Made by a program: the position numbers and the translations under genes. A model generated the notes under the pieces. It saw only the letters and a program-made list of their open reading frames with translations. It made no database searches and was not told the DNA's origin. Shown here in pieces: positions 7,135 to 16,650 of a DNA stretch of 64,000 nt. The DNA lies in NCBI RefSeq assembly GCF_007644035.1, contig NZ_VMTV02000909.1, positions 1 through 64,000 of the forward strand, read 5' to 3'. Origin of the DNA: Vogesella mureinivorans (lineage in GTDB: Bacteria > Pseudomonadota > Gammaproteobacteria > Burkholderiales > Chromobacteriaceae). How positions within the stretch are numbered: the stretch's first letter is position 1; every line of letters begins with the position of its first letter.

Positions 7135-9270
7135 TTACAGGCGGCGAAATGCTGGCAGTGACGCTAGCAGGCGTTTGCCGTACTGCTGGCGCACAATGCG
7201 GTTGTCCAGAATCGTCACCCGCCCGTAGTCGCTTTCGGTGCGAATCAGCCGGCCTACTGCCTGCACCAGCTTGATGGACGCCTCGGGCACGGTCAGCTCG
7301 ATGAACGGGTTGCCACCACGCTTTTCTATCCAGCGTGACAGGGTGCGGCCAACCGGGTCGTCCGGCATGGCAAACGGCAGCTTGGCAATAATCACGTGCA
7401 CGCAGGCTTCGCCCGGCAAATCCAGCCCTTCGGAGAACGAGTCCAGGCCAAACAGCACGCTGGGGCGCTGTTCTTTTAGCGCGGCGTAGTGGTTGGCCAG
7501 TAGCACGGCCTTGGGCAGCTCGCCTTGCATTTGCACGCACTGGCGCAGCTCGGCAGGGATGCCCTCGGCGACTTCCTGCATCTGGCGGCGCGAGGTAAAC
7601 AGCACCAGCGTGCCCAGCGGCTGGGTCAGGTCGATCAGGCGCGGCAGCCATTCGATGATTTCGCGGGTGTGGGCGGCCGGGTCTTTGGGTGTGGCGTGCA
7701 GCGGCGGCAGGTAGAGCTCGCCTTGTTCACTAAAATTGAACGGCGAGTCCAGCGCCACGCATTGCACATCCGGCAGCCATTTCAGGCCGGTTTGCGACAG
7801 CAGCAAATCAAAATTGCCCAGCGAGCGCAGCGTGGCCGAGGTGAGCAGCGCACCCGAGGCGCGCCGCCACAGGTTGGCCGCCAGGCTGCCGGCTGCGCTC
7901 ACCGGCGAGGCCGAGAAAATATAGTCGCCCTTGCCGTCGGCGCGGCGGGTGACCCATTTGGCGATGGGCGGGGCGTTGTCGTCCGGCTCGCGCTCGTACA
8001 GGTCCCACAGGGCCACCAGCGGCTCGACCTTGCCCACAAAGAAACCGGCATCCGAGTTCAGCTTGTCCAGCAGCACGGCGTCTTGCTGTTTGTCCTTGCG
8101 CAGCGCGCCGATGGCGTCGGCCATGCCGGTAAGGTTTTTGTACAGTGCGCGGGCCGATAGCGCCATGTTGGCCGCAGGGATCTTCATGTGCTCCGGCAGC
8201 ACGCCGTCTTCTACCAGCCAGCTAGGCTCCAGGTTGTCGCTATTGGCTTCCAGCTCGGTGACGCCTTGCAGCAGCCACAGCCATTCGGTGAGGCTTTCCA
8301 TGCAGGCGCCGGCGGCGTCCATGGCGTTGGCGCACAGCTCGGGCTTGTCGATCAGTGTTTGCACGCGGGTGGCCAGCGCCGGCACTTTTTCCAGCCAGGC
8401 CATGGCCTGTGCCAGGCTGTGCTCGGCGGCAAACTGGTTGACTGCTTTTTTGGCCAGGTGGTGCGCCTCGTCGATGCAGTACAGGCTTTGTTCCGGTGCG
8501 GGCAGAATCACGCCGCCGCCCATGGACACATCGGCCAGCATCAGGTCGTGGTTGGCCACCACCACGTCGACGTTTTCCAGCGTGTCGCGCGCCAGGTAGA
8601 ACGGGCATTCGGCGCGGTTGGGGCAGCCGGCTTTCAGGCAGCCGTGGCGGTCGTTGGTGACGCGGCGCCACAGGTCGTCCTGGATGTTTTCGGCCCAGGT
8701 GTCGCGGTCGCCGTTCCAGCGGCGGTAGTAAAACGCGTCGGCCAGCTCACGCAGGGCGTCGATCTCGGCTTGCTCGGGCTTGCGTTCCCACAGCGCCATG
8801 CTCGGGTCCATGGCAAGTAGCTCGCCCTGGGCGGTGTCGGCTGTCAGTTGGTACAGGCGGTAAGGGCACAGGTAGCGGCCACGGCCTTTGGCTAGCGCAA
8901 AGGTCAGCGGCAGGCCGCTTTTTTCTATGACAAAGGGCAGGTCACGGTTGACCAGCTGTTCTTGCAGGGCAATGGTGGCACTGGTCACCACCAGTTTTTT
9001 GCCACGCGATTTGGCCATTACGCCCCCCGCCAGCAGATAGGCCAGGCTTTTGCCGACACCGGTAGGGCCCTCGACGACCACAATGCTGTCACCGCTATTG
9101 TCTTCCGGCTCCTGCTCGCTGTCTGTGGGCGGCATGCTGCAGCGGCCAAAGGCGTTGGCGATTTCGGCCAGCATGCGGCGCTGCGCCGCGCGCGGGCGGA
9201 AGCCGGGCAGGTTTTCGGAAATGGCACGATAGTGGTCGCGCAGCAGGTTTTTTTCGATGTCGGTCAGCAT
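7135..9270 (-). CDS. dinG: ATP-dependent DNA helicase DinG
   Basis: A superfamily 2 iron-sulfur helicase (711 residues) that unwinds damaged or RNA:DNA-containing structures 5' to 3'. Visible are Walker A VVEGPTGVGKS (about 65-75), four cysteines for the FeS cluster (C135, C211, C216, C222), the DEAH box (267-270) and the C-terminal motif VI QAVGRLIRTESDYG. The start is ATG 9270 (MLTDIEKNLLRDHYRAI); an ATG three codons upstream is possible, while the longer open frame to 9360 looks non-coding. Two copies of the dispersed motif lie inside, encoding Ala-Ala-Asn in LAANLW and PAANMA. DUF3579 follows. Confidence 0.95.
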   Translation of the reverse strand: MLTDIEKNLLRDHYRAISENLPGFRPRAAQRRMLAEIANAFGRCSMPPTDSEQEPEDNSGDSIVVVEGPTGVGKSLAYLLAGGVMAKSRGKKLVVTSATIALQEQLVNRDLPFVIEKSGLPLTFALAKGRGRYLCPYRLYQLTADTAQGELLAMDPSMALWERKPEQAEIDALRELADAFYYRRWNGDRDTWAENIQDDLWRRVTNDRHGCLKAGCPNRAECPFYLARDTLENVDVVVANHDLMLADVSMGGGVILPAPEQSLYCIDEAHHLAKKAVNQFAAEHSLAQAMAWLEKVPALATRVQTLIDKPELCANAMDAAGACMESLTEWLWLLQGVTELEANSDNLEPSWLVEDGVLPEHMKIPAANMALSARALYKNLTGMADAIGALRKDKQQDAVLLDKLNSDAGFFVGKVEPLVALWDLYEREPDDNAPPIAKWVTRRADGKGDYIFSASPVSAAGSLAANLWRRASGALLTSATLRSLGNFDLLLSQTGLKWLPDVQCVALDSPFNFSEQGELYLPPLHATPKDPAAHTREIIEWLPRLIDLTQPLGTLVLFTSRRQMQEVAEGIPAELRQCVQMQGELPKAVLLANHYAALKEQRPSVLFGLDSFSEGLDLPGEACVHVIIAKLPFAMPDDPVGRTLSRWIEKRGGNPFIELTVPEASIKLVQAVGRLIRTESDYGRVTILDNRIVRQQYGKRLLASLPAFRRL

Positions 9271-9459
9271 GGGCGGCATTGTAACGGATTGGCGCCCCCC
9301 CTGCTGCCAAGGCGACATCGACCATGCAGTTTTGCGCCTGCAGCATGACATTGTGGCCAAGCTGTGCTTACGATAGCGTCAAACAAAGCCGCACCGTGCC
9401 GCGGCCATAACAGTACGACAGACATTATAAAAACACGCTGTATCCAGAGGAGAGCACCG

Positions 9460-11418
9460 ATGAATCCGGTGAGCAGAGTATTGGTGGTAAGCGATGATGC
9501 CGCCTGGCAGGCTAATGTACTGGCCGAGCTGGCTGCCGTAGCGGCCAAGATGGCCAACCCGTTTGGCCTGTGTTTTGAAGGGGTTGGCCGCAGCAGCGAC
9601 GCGCTGGCGCGTGCCGGCAGCGACGGCGAAGTGCAGATCGTGCTGGTAGACAAGGGCCTGAAAGAGAAGGGCGCTACCCAGCCGGCGGTACAGCTGGCCA
9701 ACCAGATCAACCGGCTGCGCCCCGAGCTGTCCTTGTACATCCTGCTGCAGGATGACGACGAAAAAGTGCTGATGGAGGAGCTGGCCAGCCACGCCATTGA
9801 CGGCTACTTCTACCGTGACGAGCGCGATTTCAACGGCTGGTTCCGTATCCTGGCGGCCGAAATGGGCGAAAAAGCCGCCACGCCGTTTTACGACAAGCTC
9901 AAGCAATACGTACGCATGGCCAAGGATTCGTGGCATACGCCTGGCCACGCTGGTGGCGACTCGCTGAAAGGCAGCCCGTGGGTGGGCGATTTTTACGATT
10001 TTGTCGGCGAAGAAATGCTGCGCGCCGACCTGTCGGTATCGGTACCGATGCTGGATTCGCTGCTGCACCCCACCGGCGTGATTGCCGAGGCGCAAACGTT
10101 GGCCGCCAAAGCGTTTGGCGCGCGTAAAACCTACTTTGCCACCAACGGCACCTCCACCTCGAACAAGGTGATCTTCCAGACCCTGCTGGCGCCGGGCGAC
10201 AAGCTGCTGCTGGACCGCAACTGCCATAAATCCGTGCACCACGGCGTGATTCTGTCCGGTGCGCAGCCGGTGTACCTGGATTCGTCGGTGAATCGCCAGT
10301 ACGGTATTTTCGGCCCGGTGCCCAAGCAGGTCATCTTCGACGCCATTGCGGCCAACCCTGATGCCCGCGTACTGATTCTGACCAGCTGCACTTACGACGG
10401 CCTGCGCTACGACCTGAAGCCCATCATCGAGGCGGCGCACGCCGCCGGTATCAAGGTGATTGTGGACGAGGCCTGGTACGGCCACGCACGCTTCCACCAC
10501 GCCTTCCGTCCCACCGCGCTGGAATCCGGCGCGGATTACGTGACCCAGAGCACGCACAAGATCCTGTCGGCCTTTTCGCAAGCCAGCATGATCCACGTGA
10601 ACGACCCCACGTTCGACGAGCACCTGTTCCGCGAAAACTTCAATATGCACACCTCCACCAGCCCGCAATACAACCTGATTGCCAGCCTGGATGTGGCGCG
10701 CAAACAGGCGGTGACAGAAGGCTTCCGCCTGCTGGACCGTGCGCTGAAGCTGGCGCAGGAGCTGCGGCAGAAGATCAACTCCACCGGCGCCTTCCGCGTG
10801 CTGGAGCTGGACGACCTGCTGCCGGAGTCGGTACGCGACGACGGCGTGCAGCTGGACCCCACCAAGCTGACGGTGGATATTTCGCAAAGCGGCTACTCCG
10901 CCGACGAGCTGCAGCGCGCCTTGTTCGAGCGCTTCAATATCCAGATCGAAAAATCCACCTTCAATACCATCACCCTGCTGCTGACTGTGGGTACCACGCG
11001 CAGCAAGATGTCGCGCCTGTTTGACGCGCTGCTGCGCTTGGCCAAAGAACAGCGCCCGCCGCGTGCGCTGGGCAAAATGCCGGAAATCCCCGGCTTCTCG
11101 CGCCTGGCCTGCCTGCCGCGTGACGCGTTTTACGAGGCGGGCGAGCGCCTGCCGCTGCTGGACGACGATGGCCTGCCCAACGCCGCGCTGACCGGCCGCG
11201 TGTGTTGCGACCAGATCGTGCCGTACCCGCCGGGTATACCGGTGCTGGTGCCGGGGCAGGTGATTGAGGCCAATATCGTGGCCTATATGGCGCGGCTGCT
11301 GAAAACGCAAAAGAGCATAGAAATGCACGGCCTGGCCGAGGAGGGCGGCGAGTTCTGCGTGCGGGTGCTGCGGGCTGACGAGCTGGCAGGCTTGCCCAGC
11401 CGCGCCTGGTTCAACTGA
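9460..11418 (+). CDS. Orn/Lys/Arg decarboxylase (PLP fold type I)
   Basis: A 652-residue basic amino acid decarboxylase. It has an N-terminal receiver-like wing domain (about 1-140) and a PLP domain with the tripeptide WHTPGHAGG, the cofactor Lys367 in STHKILSAF and the PLP-binding Asp336 in VIVDEAWYGHARF. The C-terminal domain holds the IVPYPPGIPVLVPG signature. Products would be agmatine, putrescine or cadaverine; the substrate cannot be told from motifs alone. AGAGGAGAG about 6 bases before ATG 9460 fixes the start. It stands alone, closed by a terminator at 11478, upstream of argF; proximity to arginine synthesis is suggestive only. It is shorter than the acid-inducible AdiA class of roughly 750 residues. 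Confidence 0.9.
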   Translation: MNPVSRVLVVSDDAAWQANVLAELAAVAAKMANPFGLCFEGVGRSSDALARAGSDGEVQIVLVDKGLKEKGATQPAVQLANQINRLRPELSLYILLQDDDEKVLMEELASHAIDGYFYRDERDFNGWFRILAAEMGEKAATPFYDKLKQYVRMAKDSWHTPGHAGGDSLKGSPWVGDFYDFVGEEMLRADLSVSVPMLDSLLHPTGVIAEAQTLAAKAFGARKTYFATNGTSTSNKVIFQTLLAPGDKLLLDRNCHKSVHHGVILSGAQPVYLDSSVNRQYGIFGPVPKQVIFDAIAANPDARVLILTSCTYDGLRYDLKPIIEAAHAAGIKVIVDEAWYGHARFHHAFRPTALESGADYVTQSTHKILSAFSQASMIHVNDPTFDEHLFRENFNMHTSTSPQYNLIASLDVARKQAVTEGFRLLDRALKLAQELRQKINSTGAFRVLELDDLLPESVRDDGVQLDPTKLTVDISQSGYSADELQRALFERFNIQIEKSTFNTITLLLTVGTTRSKMSRLFDALLRLAKEQRPPRALGKMPEIPGFSRLACLPRDAFYEAGERLPLLDDDGLPNAALTGRVCCDQIVPYPPGIPVLVPGQVIEANIVAYMARLLKTQKSIEMHGLAEEGGEFCVRVLRADELAGLPSRAWFN

Positions 11419-11477
11419 CCTTATGGCCAGCGCTTAGTGTTTTGTTAAACAGCTGTGCCGCTTCGCTAAAAGCCTGA

Positions 11478-11529
11478 AAAAATGCCGGTACGCCGCAAGT
11501 GATTGATCTTGCAGTGTATCGGCGTTTTT
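11478..11529. terminator. Long branched terminator between decarboxylase and argF
   Basis: A-rich AAAAATGCCGGTAC pairs with GTATCGGCGTTTTT (wobble pairs included) around a loop that itself contains a GCAAG / CTTGC stem. The T5 end is on the right and A6 on the left. Confidence 0.75.
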
Positions 11530-11565
11530 ATTGCCGGATGGTGGCGGCTTGAAACCGGCTTGGGC

Positions 11566-11598
11566 TTGTCACCAATGTGGATTTCGTATACATATAAC
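11566..11598 (+). promoter_or_regulatory. Candidate argF promoter
   Basis: TTGTCA (11566-11571) is followed 15 bases later by TATACA (11587-11592), or at longer spacing by TATAAC. A direct repeat CATGAA-tacat-CATGAA lies at about 11620-11636 and could be part of an ArgR site, but it is not a good ARG box. The leader to argF (about 150 bases) has no other gene. Confidence 0.35.
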
Positions 11599-11750
11599 CA
11601 TGTCGCAATTTTGTAAATCATGAATACATCATGAACAAAATTGCGTTTATCAACCCGATGACAGATGGTTTGCGTGTAGTAATGTGCCGCCGCGCATGAA
11701 AACGCCACGTTTTCACAGCGCCGTGGCATTAATTTTTTTCGGAACCCGAT

Positions 11751-12674
11751 ATGAAGCAGCCCAAACACTTTCTCCAGTTCACAGACCTTTCCGCCGCGGA
11801 GTACCAGCACATCTTCGAGCGAGCACAGGTACTGAAGCGACGACAGGTGTCCGGCGAGCTGTACCGCCCCCTGGTAGGCCGGGTGATGACCATGATCTTC
11901 GAAAAGAACTCCACGCGTACCCGCGTATCGTTTGAAGCCGGCATGTCGCAGCTGGGTGGCCACGCCATGTTCCTGGACGGCAAGAGCTCACAGATCGGCC
12001 GCGGCGAGCCGGTAGAAGATACCGCCCGCGTGTTGTCGCGCATGGCGGACATCATCATGATCCGCACGTTCGAGCAAAACATGGTGGAAAGGTTGGCCGC
12101 GTTTTCCCGCGTGCCGGTGATTAACGGCCTGACCAACGAATACCACCCGTGCCAGATTCTGGCCGACATCCTGACCTATATCGAGCACCGTGGCAGCATA
12201 GCGGGCAAGACCGTGGCCTGGATTGGCGATGGCAACAATATGGCCCGCACCTGGCTGCAGGCCGCCAAGCTGCTGGGCTTCAAGCTGAAAGTCGCTACGC
12301 CAGTGGGCTACGAGCTGCAGGTACTGGACGGCCAACACTACGATAGCGACTGTTTCGAAGCCTTCCACAACCCGGCCTCTGCCGTGGCCGGCGCCGACCT
12401 GGTGACCACCGACGTGTTTACCAGCATGGGCTTCGAAGGCGAAGCAGAAGCACGCCGTGACGCGTTTGAAGGCTATATGGTGAGCGAAGCGCTGATGAAG
12501 CAAGCCAAGCCGGACGCGCTGTTCATGCACTGCCTGCCTGCCCACCGTGGCGAAGAAGTGGCTGCCGAGGTGATAGACGGCCCGCAAAGCGTAGTATGGG
12601 ACGAAGCAGAAAACCGCATGCACGCCCAGAAAGCCCTGATTGAATACCTGATGCTGGGTCGTGTACACGACTGA
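11751..12674 (+). CDS. argF: Ornithine carbamoyltransferase
   Basis: ArgF joins carbamoyl phosphate and ornithine to make citrulline in arginine synthesis. The 307-residue protein carries the carbamoyl-phosphate loop STRTR (54-58), HPCQ (132-135), the ornithine-side SMG motif (in FTSMGFE) and HCLP (260-263). These are all intact, so an active trimeric anabolic enzyme is expected. ATG 11751 gives the normal N-terminus. argG begins 28 bases after its stop, so argF and argG are probably one operon. Confidence 0.96.
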   Translation: MKQPKHFLQFTDLSAAEYQHIFERAQVLKRRQVSGELYRPLVGRVMTMIFEKNSTRTRVSFEAGMSQLGGHAMFLDGKSSQIGRGEPVEDTARVLSRMADIIMIRTFEQNMVERLAAFSRVPVINGLTNEYHPCQILADILTYIEHRGSIAGKTVAWIGDGNNMARTWLQAAKLLGFKLKVATPVGYELQVLDGQHYDSDCFEAFHNPASAVAGADLVTTDVFTSMGFEGEAEARRDAFEGYMVSEALMKQAKPDALFMHCLPAHRGEEVAAEVIDGPQSVVWDEAENRMHAQKALIEYLMLGRVHD

Positions 12675-12702
12675 CCCGGCTTGTAGACTGAGAGAGAAGA
12701 CG

Positions 12703-13923
12703 ATGGCAGACATCAATAAAGTGGTATTGGCCTATTCCGGTGGCCTGGATACTTCGGTGATCCTGAAGTGGTTGCAAGACACCTATCAATGCGAAGTGGT
12801 GACCTTCACCGCCGACCTGGGCCAGGGCGAAGAGCTGGAGCCGGCACGCCAGAAGGCGCTGCAGTTCGGCATCAAGCAGGAAAACATCTTCATTGATGAC
12901 CTGCGCGAAGAGTTTGTACGCGACTTCGTGTTCCCGATGTTCCGCGCCAACACCATTTACGAAGGCGAATACCTGCTGGGCACCTCCATTGCCCGCCCGC
13001 TGATCGCCAAACGCCAGATCGAAATCGCTAACCTGACCGGTGCCGACGCGGTATCGCACGGCGCGACCGGCAAGGGTAACGACCAGGTGCGCTTCGAGCT
13101 GGGCTACTACGGCCTGAAGCCGGATGTAAAAGTGATTGCCCCGTGGCGTGAGTGGGACCTGCTGTCCCGCGAAAAACTGCTGGCCTACGCCGAGAAAAAC
13201 GGCATTCCGGTGGACATGAAGCACAAGAACGGTGGCGCGCCATACTCCATGGACGCCAACCTGCTGCACATTTCCTTCGAAGGCCGCCATCTGGAAAACC
13301 CGTCCGCCGAGGCCGAAGAAGCCATGTGGCGCTGGACCGTGTCGCCAGAAGCGGCACCGGATGAAGCAGAATACCTGGACGTAGAGTTCGAAAAAGGCGA
13401 CATCGTCGCGCTGAACGGCGTACGCCTGGCAGCCCACGACGTGCTGGCCAAGCTGAACGAGCTGGGTGGCAAGCACGGTATTGGCCGCCTGGATCTGGTG
13501 GAAAACCGTTACGTGGGCATGAAGTCCCGCGGCTGCTACGAAACCCCGGGCGGCACCATCATCCTGAAGGCGCACCGCGCGATCGAGTCCATTACCCTGG
13601 ACCGCGAAGTCGCCCACCTGAAAGATGACCTGATGCCACGCTACGCCAGCCTGATCTACAACGGCTACTGGTGGGCACCGGAGCGCAAAGCGCTGCAAAC
13701 CCTGATCGACTACACCCAGCAAACCGTGAACGGCTGGGTACGCCTGAAGCTGTACAAGGGCAATGTGATCGTGGTGAGCCGCGACTCCAAAACCAACTCG
13801 CTGTTCGACATGAACATCGCCACCTTCGACGACGACGGCGGTGCTTACAACCAGGCCGACGCTGGCGGCTTCATCAAGCTGAACGCACTGCGCATGCGCA
13901 TTGCCGGCCGCATGAACAAGTAA
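12703..13923 (+). CDS. argG: Argininosuccinate synthase
   Basis: ArgG condenses citrulline and aspartate with ATP to argininosuccinate. The protein is 406 residues with the PP-loop AYSGGLDTS near residue 10 and the citrulline/aspartate-binding blocks [15 protein letters not shown] and [14 protein letters not shown] chose ATG 12703 ([14 protein letters not shown]), preceded by AGAGAGAAG; the longer open frame from 12661 overlaps the end of argF and lacks a ribosome binding site. It follows argF in what looks like one operon, closed by a strong terminator at 13951. Confidence 0.97.
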   Translation: MADINKVVLAYSGGLDTSVILKWLQDTYQCEVVTFTADLGQGEELEPARQKALQFGIKQENIFIDDLREEFVRDFVFPMFRANTIYEGEYLLGTSIARPLIAKRQIEIANLTGADAVSHGATGKGNDQVRFELGYYGLKPDVKVIAPWREWDLLSREKLLAYAEKNGIPVDMKHKNGGAPYSMDANLLHISFEGRHLENPSAEAEEAMWRWTVSPEAAPDEAEYLDVEFEKGDIVALNGVRLAAHDVLAKLNELGGKHGIGRLDLVENRYVGMKSRGCYETPGGTIILKAHRAIESITLDREVAHLKDDLMPRYASLIYNGYWWAPERKALQTLIDYTQQTVNGWVRLKLYKGNVIVVSRDSKTNSLFDMNIATFDDDGGAYNQADAGGFIKLNALRMRIAGRMNK

Positions 13924-13950
13924 GCTGTTGCAACGAAGTGATACAGCCAG

Positions 13951-13976
13951 ACCGCGCCCCACGGGGTGCGGTTTTT
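13951..13976 (+). terminator. Intrinsic terminator after argG
   Basis: ACCGCGCCCC / GGGGTGCGGT form a 10-bp stem (one wobble) with a 2-base spacer and a T6 tract. Confidence 0.88.
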
Positions 13977-14023
13977 TGTTGTCGCTTCTATAATGGCGGC
14001 CAACCTTTTAGCGCAAAGACATC

Positions 14024-14227
14024 ATGAGCGAAGAACAATTTACCAACTGGTCCATGGGTATCCTGCTGACCGGCCTGATCATTTTCATGGGCTTCATCAT
14101 TTACGACCTGGGCAAGAAATCCAATGCCGGCAAAACCGGCATGATTGCGCTGTTTGTCGTACTGGGCTTCGGCGTGGTGGGCTTTGTGTTCAAGAACGTG
14201 CTGGTGGAGTTCATGCTGCTGAAATGA
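14024..14227 (+). CDS. DUF2788 family small membrane protein
   Basis: A 67-residue inner-membrane protein with two predicted membrane segments (about residues 11-28 and 40-62) separated by a short basic loop DLGKKSNAGK. Size and layout match the DUF2788 family, of unknown function. Its stop overlaps the start of the next gene as ATGA, so the two are translationally coupled. A copy of the dispersed motif (13996-14004) lies in its leader. No strong ribosome binding site is visible. Confidence 0.8.
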   Translation: MSEEQFTNWSMGILLTGLIIFMGFIIYDLGKKSNAGKTGMIALFVVLGFGVVGFVFKNVLVEFMLLK

Positions 14228-15063
14228 GCACGCCGCAAAACACAAGTGAAGGCGCGCTGGCCAGCTGGGACGCGGCGCGCGGCTTCGGCTTTATCCGCCA
14301 GGCCGACGGCAGCCGGCTGTTTGCCCACGCCAGCGTGTTTGCCGATGGCGTGCTGCCGGCAGCGGGCGACCCGGTGCGCTACCGCGCAGGGCCAGGGCGC
14401 GATGGCCGGCCGCAGGCGGTATGGGCGCAGGTAGCCACCGCCAGGCAGGCCGCCAGCACCCGCCATAAAGGCACGCTGCTGCGCTGGGACGATAGCCGTG
14501 GCTTCGGGTTTATCGGCACAGCAGACGGCCAGTCGCTGTTTGTGCACGTGTCGGCGTTTCCGGTATCGCCCAGGCGGCCGGCAGCCGGCGACGAGGTGTA
14601 TTACAAGGCAGGCCATAACGAGCAGGGCAAGCCGGTGGCTGTGTGGGCCAACTACGCCGCACTGTCCGGCCTGCACGTGCTGGCCAGCCTCAAGCCGGAT
14701 CGCCGCCCACGGCCGTGGCCCGCACTGGTGATGGTGCTGATGTTGGCCGCACTGTGGCTGGCGGGGCAGGTGGCGATGTGGGTGCTGCTGGCGTATGGCC
14801 TGCTGAGCGTGCTGCTGTTTCTGGCCTATGGCCGCGACAAACACGCCGCCCAGCGCCAGCAGTGGCGCACGCCGGAAAGCACGCTGCACGCATTGGCGCT
14901 GCTGGGTGGCTGGCCGGGGGCGGCACTGGCGCAGTATGTGTTTAACCATAAATCCACCAAACCAGCGTTTCGTCGCTACTACTGGCTAAGTGTGGCGTTG
15001 AATGTGGCCGGCCTGGCCTGGCTGGCCAGCCATGGTCTGCTGACTGCGGCCAACTTGGGCTAG
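14224..15063 (+). CDS. Double cold-shock domain protein with DUF1294 membrane domain
   Basis: A 279-residue fusion. Two cold-shock-like RNA-binding domains (about 8-60 and 80-135) each carry the RNP1-like motif RGFGFI followed by an LFxHxS block. They are followed by membrane segments (about 160-200) and the DUF1294 domain with the WRTPESTLHALALLGGWPGA signature and RYYWLSVALN. CSD-DUF1294 fusions are known but uncharacterised; they would place RNA-binding domains at the inner membrane. Start ATG 14224 is fixed by the ATGA overlap with the DUF2788 gene. The last residues contain a copy of the dispersed motif (15046-15054). Confidence 0.88.
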   Translation: MSTPQNTSEGALASWDAARGFGFIRQADGSRLFAHASVFADGVLPAAGDPVRYRAGPGRDGRPQAVWAQVATARQAASTRHKGTLLRWDDSRGFGFIGTADGQSLFVHVSAFPVSPRRPAAGDEVYYKAGHNEQGKPVAVWANYAALSGLHVLASLKPDRRPRPWPALVMVLMLAALWLAGQVAMWVLLAYGLLSVLLFLAYGRDKHAAQRQQWRTPESTLHALALLGGWPGAALAQYVFNHKSTKPAFRRYYWLSVALNVAGLAWLASHGLLTAANLG

Positions 15064-15095
15064 AATACGCGCCATAACACGAAAGGAAGGGCGAT

Positions 15096-15596
15096 ATGCC
15101 ATCGTTTGACATTGTGTCCGAAGTGGACAAAATCGAAGTACGCAACGCGGTAGACCAATCCAACAAGGAAGTGTCCACCCGCTATGACTTCAAGGGTAGC
15201 GATGCCCGTATCGAAACCGGCGACAAGACGCTGACCCTGTTTGCCGACAGCGAGTTTCAGCTGGACCAGGTAAACGACATTCTGGTGGCCAAGCTGGCCA
15301 AGCGCGGCGTAGACGTGCGCTGCATGGAATACGGCAAGCTGGAGAAGGTTAGCGGTAACAAGGTCAAGAAAACCATTACCGTGAAAGAGGGCCTGGAAAC
15401 CGAGCTGGCGAAAAAAATCGTCAAGCTCATCAAGGACAGCAAGCTGAAAGTACAGGCCAGCATCCAGGGCGAGGCGGTACGCGTATCGGGTGCCAAGCGC
15501 GACATGCTGCAAGACGTGATTGCGCTGATGCGCAAGGAAATTGCCGGCGATATGGAAAACGGCTTCCCGCTGCAGTTCAACAACTTCCGCGACTAA
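15096..15596 (+). CDS. yajQ: YajQ family nucleotide-binding protein
   Basis: A 166-residue DUF520/YajQ protein with the family N-terminus [21 protein letters not shown], the STRYDFKGS block and the C-terminal [11 protein letters not shown]. YajQ proteins bind nucleotides, and a Xanthomonas homologue is a cyclic di-GMP effector (family knowledge), which may be relevant because a diguanylate cyclase lies 1 kb away. GAAAGGAAGG before ATG 15096 supports the start. It stands alone before a very strong terminator. Confidence 0.95.
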   Translation: MPSFDIVSEVDKIEVRNAVDQSNKEVSTRYDFKGSDARIETGDKTLTLFADSEFQLDQVNDILVAKLAKRGVDVRCMEYGKLEKVSGNKVKKTITVKEGLETELAKKIVKLIKDSKLKVQASIQGEAVRVSGAKRDMLQDVIALMRKEIAGDMENGFPLQFNNFRD

Positions 15597-15615
15597 GCGT
15601 GTTGTTGCCGGTGTA

Positions 15616-15657
15616 AAAAGGCCAAGGCCGCTGCATCTGCAGCGGCCTTGGCCTTTT
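15616..15657. terminator. 20-bp perfect bidirectional terminator
   Basis: A perfect 20-bp stem starts with AAAAGGCCAAGGCCGCTGCA and has a 2-base centre; A4 on the left and T4 on the right. It separates convergent yajQ (+) and the GST gene (-). Confidence 0.93.
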
Positions 15658-15662
15658 GGCGC

Positions 15663-16511
15663 TTAGCGGTCCAGGTCGGCGGCGCTATGGCGCTCGGCCA
15701 GCTGCTCGGCCTCGTCACCCCAGGTGCGGTTAACGCGTCGGCCGCGCTGCACGGCAGGGCGCTCGGCTATCTCGCGTGCCCAGCGTTGTACATGCGGGTA
15801 GTCGTCTACCTGCAAGAACTCGGCCGCCCCGTACAGCTGGCCCAGTACCAGCGCGCCGTACCACGGCCACACGGCGATGTCGGCAATGCTGTAGCTGCTG
15901 CCGCCCAGATAAGGGCTGTCTGCCAGGCGGCGGTTCAGTACGTCCAGCTGGCGCTTGGCTTCCATGCTGAAGCGGTCGATGGCGTATTCGATTTTTACCG
16001 GCGCGTACTGGTAAAAATGACCGAAGCCACCGCCCAGATAGGGTGCGCTGCCCATCTGCCAGAACAGCCAGTTCAGCGTTTCGGTGCGGCCTGCGGTGTC
16101 TTGCGGCAGCAGCGCGCCAAACTTTTCGGCCAGGTACAACAGGATGGAACCGGACTCGAACACGCGCACCGGCTGCTCGCCGCTGTAGTCCAGCAGCGCC
16201 GGAATCTTGCTATTAGGGTTCACACCCACAAAGCCGCTGCCAAACTGGTCGCCTTCCTGGATGCGGATCAGCCAGGCATCGTACTCGGCACCAGCGTGAC
16301 CCAGTGCCAGCAGCTCTTCCAGCAGGATGGTGACTTTCACGCCGTTGGGCGTGGCCAGCGAATACAGCTGCAGCGGGTGTTCGCCGCGCGGCAGGGGCTG
16401 ATCATGCGTAGCGCCGGCAATAGGGCGGTTGATATTGGCAAACTGGCCGCCATTGGCCTGCTTCCATTCCCAGATGCGTGGCGGGGTGTACTGCGGGGTG
16501 GTATCGCTCAT
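15663..16511 (-). CDS. yghU: YghU-type glutathione S-transferase
   Basis: A 282-residue protein of the YghU/YfcG disulfide-bond oxidoreductase branch of the GST superfamily. Features are the thioredoxin-fold domain with LYSLATPNGVKVTILLEELL, the NPNSKIPALLD and FESGSILLYLAEKFG glutathione-binding blocks, then a helical C-terminal domain including WQMGSAPYLGGGFGHFY. The N-terminal extension of about 40 residues is typical of YghU. GGAG 8 bases before ATG 16511 defines the start. It converges with yajQ. Substrate unknown; YghU reduces disulfides with two bound glutathiones (family knowledge). Confidence 0.9.
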   Translation of the reverse strand: MSDTTPQYTPPRIWEWKQANGGQFANINRPIAGATHDQPLPRGEHPLQLYSLATPNGVKVTILLEELLALGHAGAEYDAWLIRIQEGDQFGSGFVGVNPNSKIPALLDYSGEQPVRVFESGSILLYLAEKFGALLPQDTAGRTETLNWLFWQMGSAPYLGGGFGHFYQYAPVKIEYAIDRFSMEAKRQLDVLNRRLADSPYLGGSSYSIADIAVWPWYGALVLGQLYGAAEFLQVDDYPHVQRWAREIAERPAVQRGRRVNRTWGDEAEQLAERHSAADLDR

Positions 16512-16650
16512 GAAACGCTCCGTATCTGGCTGCGCGGGGCAGCGTAAGGTTGGCCGCGTGCGCACGGCATAGCTCTTAGATGGGGCGTGCCGGGCTGTAT
16601 TAAAGCCCGGCCAGGCGAAACAGGGCAGAACACACTGTGCAGCGGCAGCG

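Noticed and set aside
11620-11636. ArgR (ARG box) operator upstream of argF
   Set aside because: It is a direct repeat CATGAA-N5-CATGAA, not the inverted TGAAT-N6-ATTCA type; the match is too weak to call.
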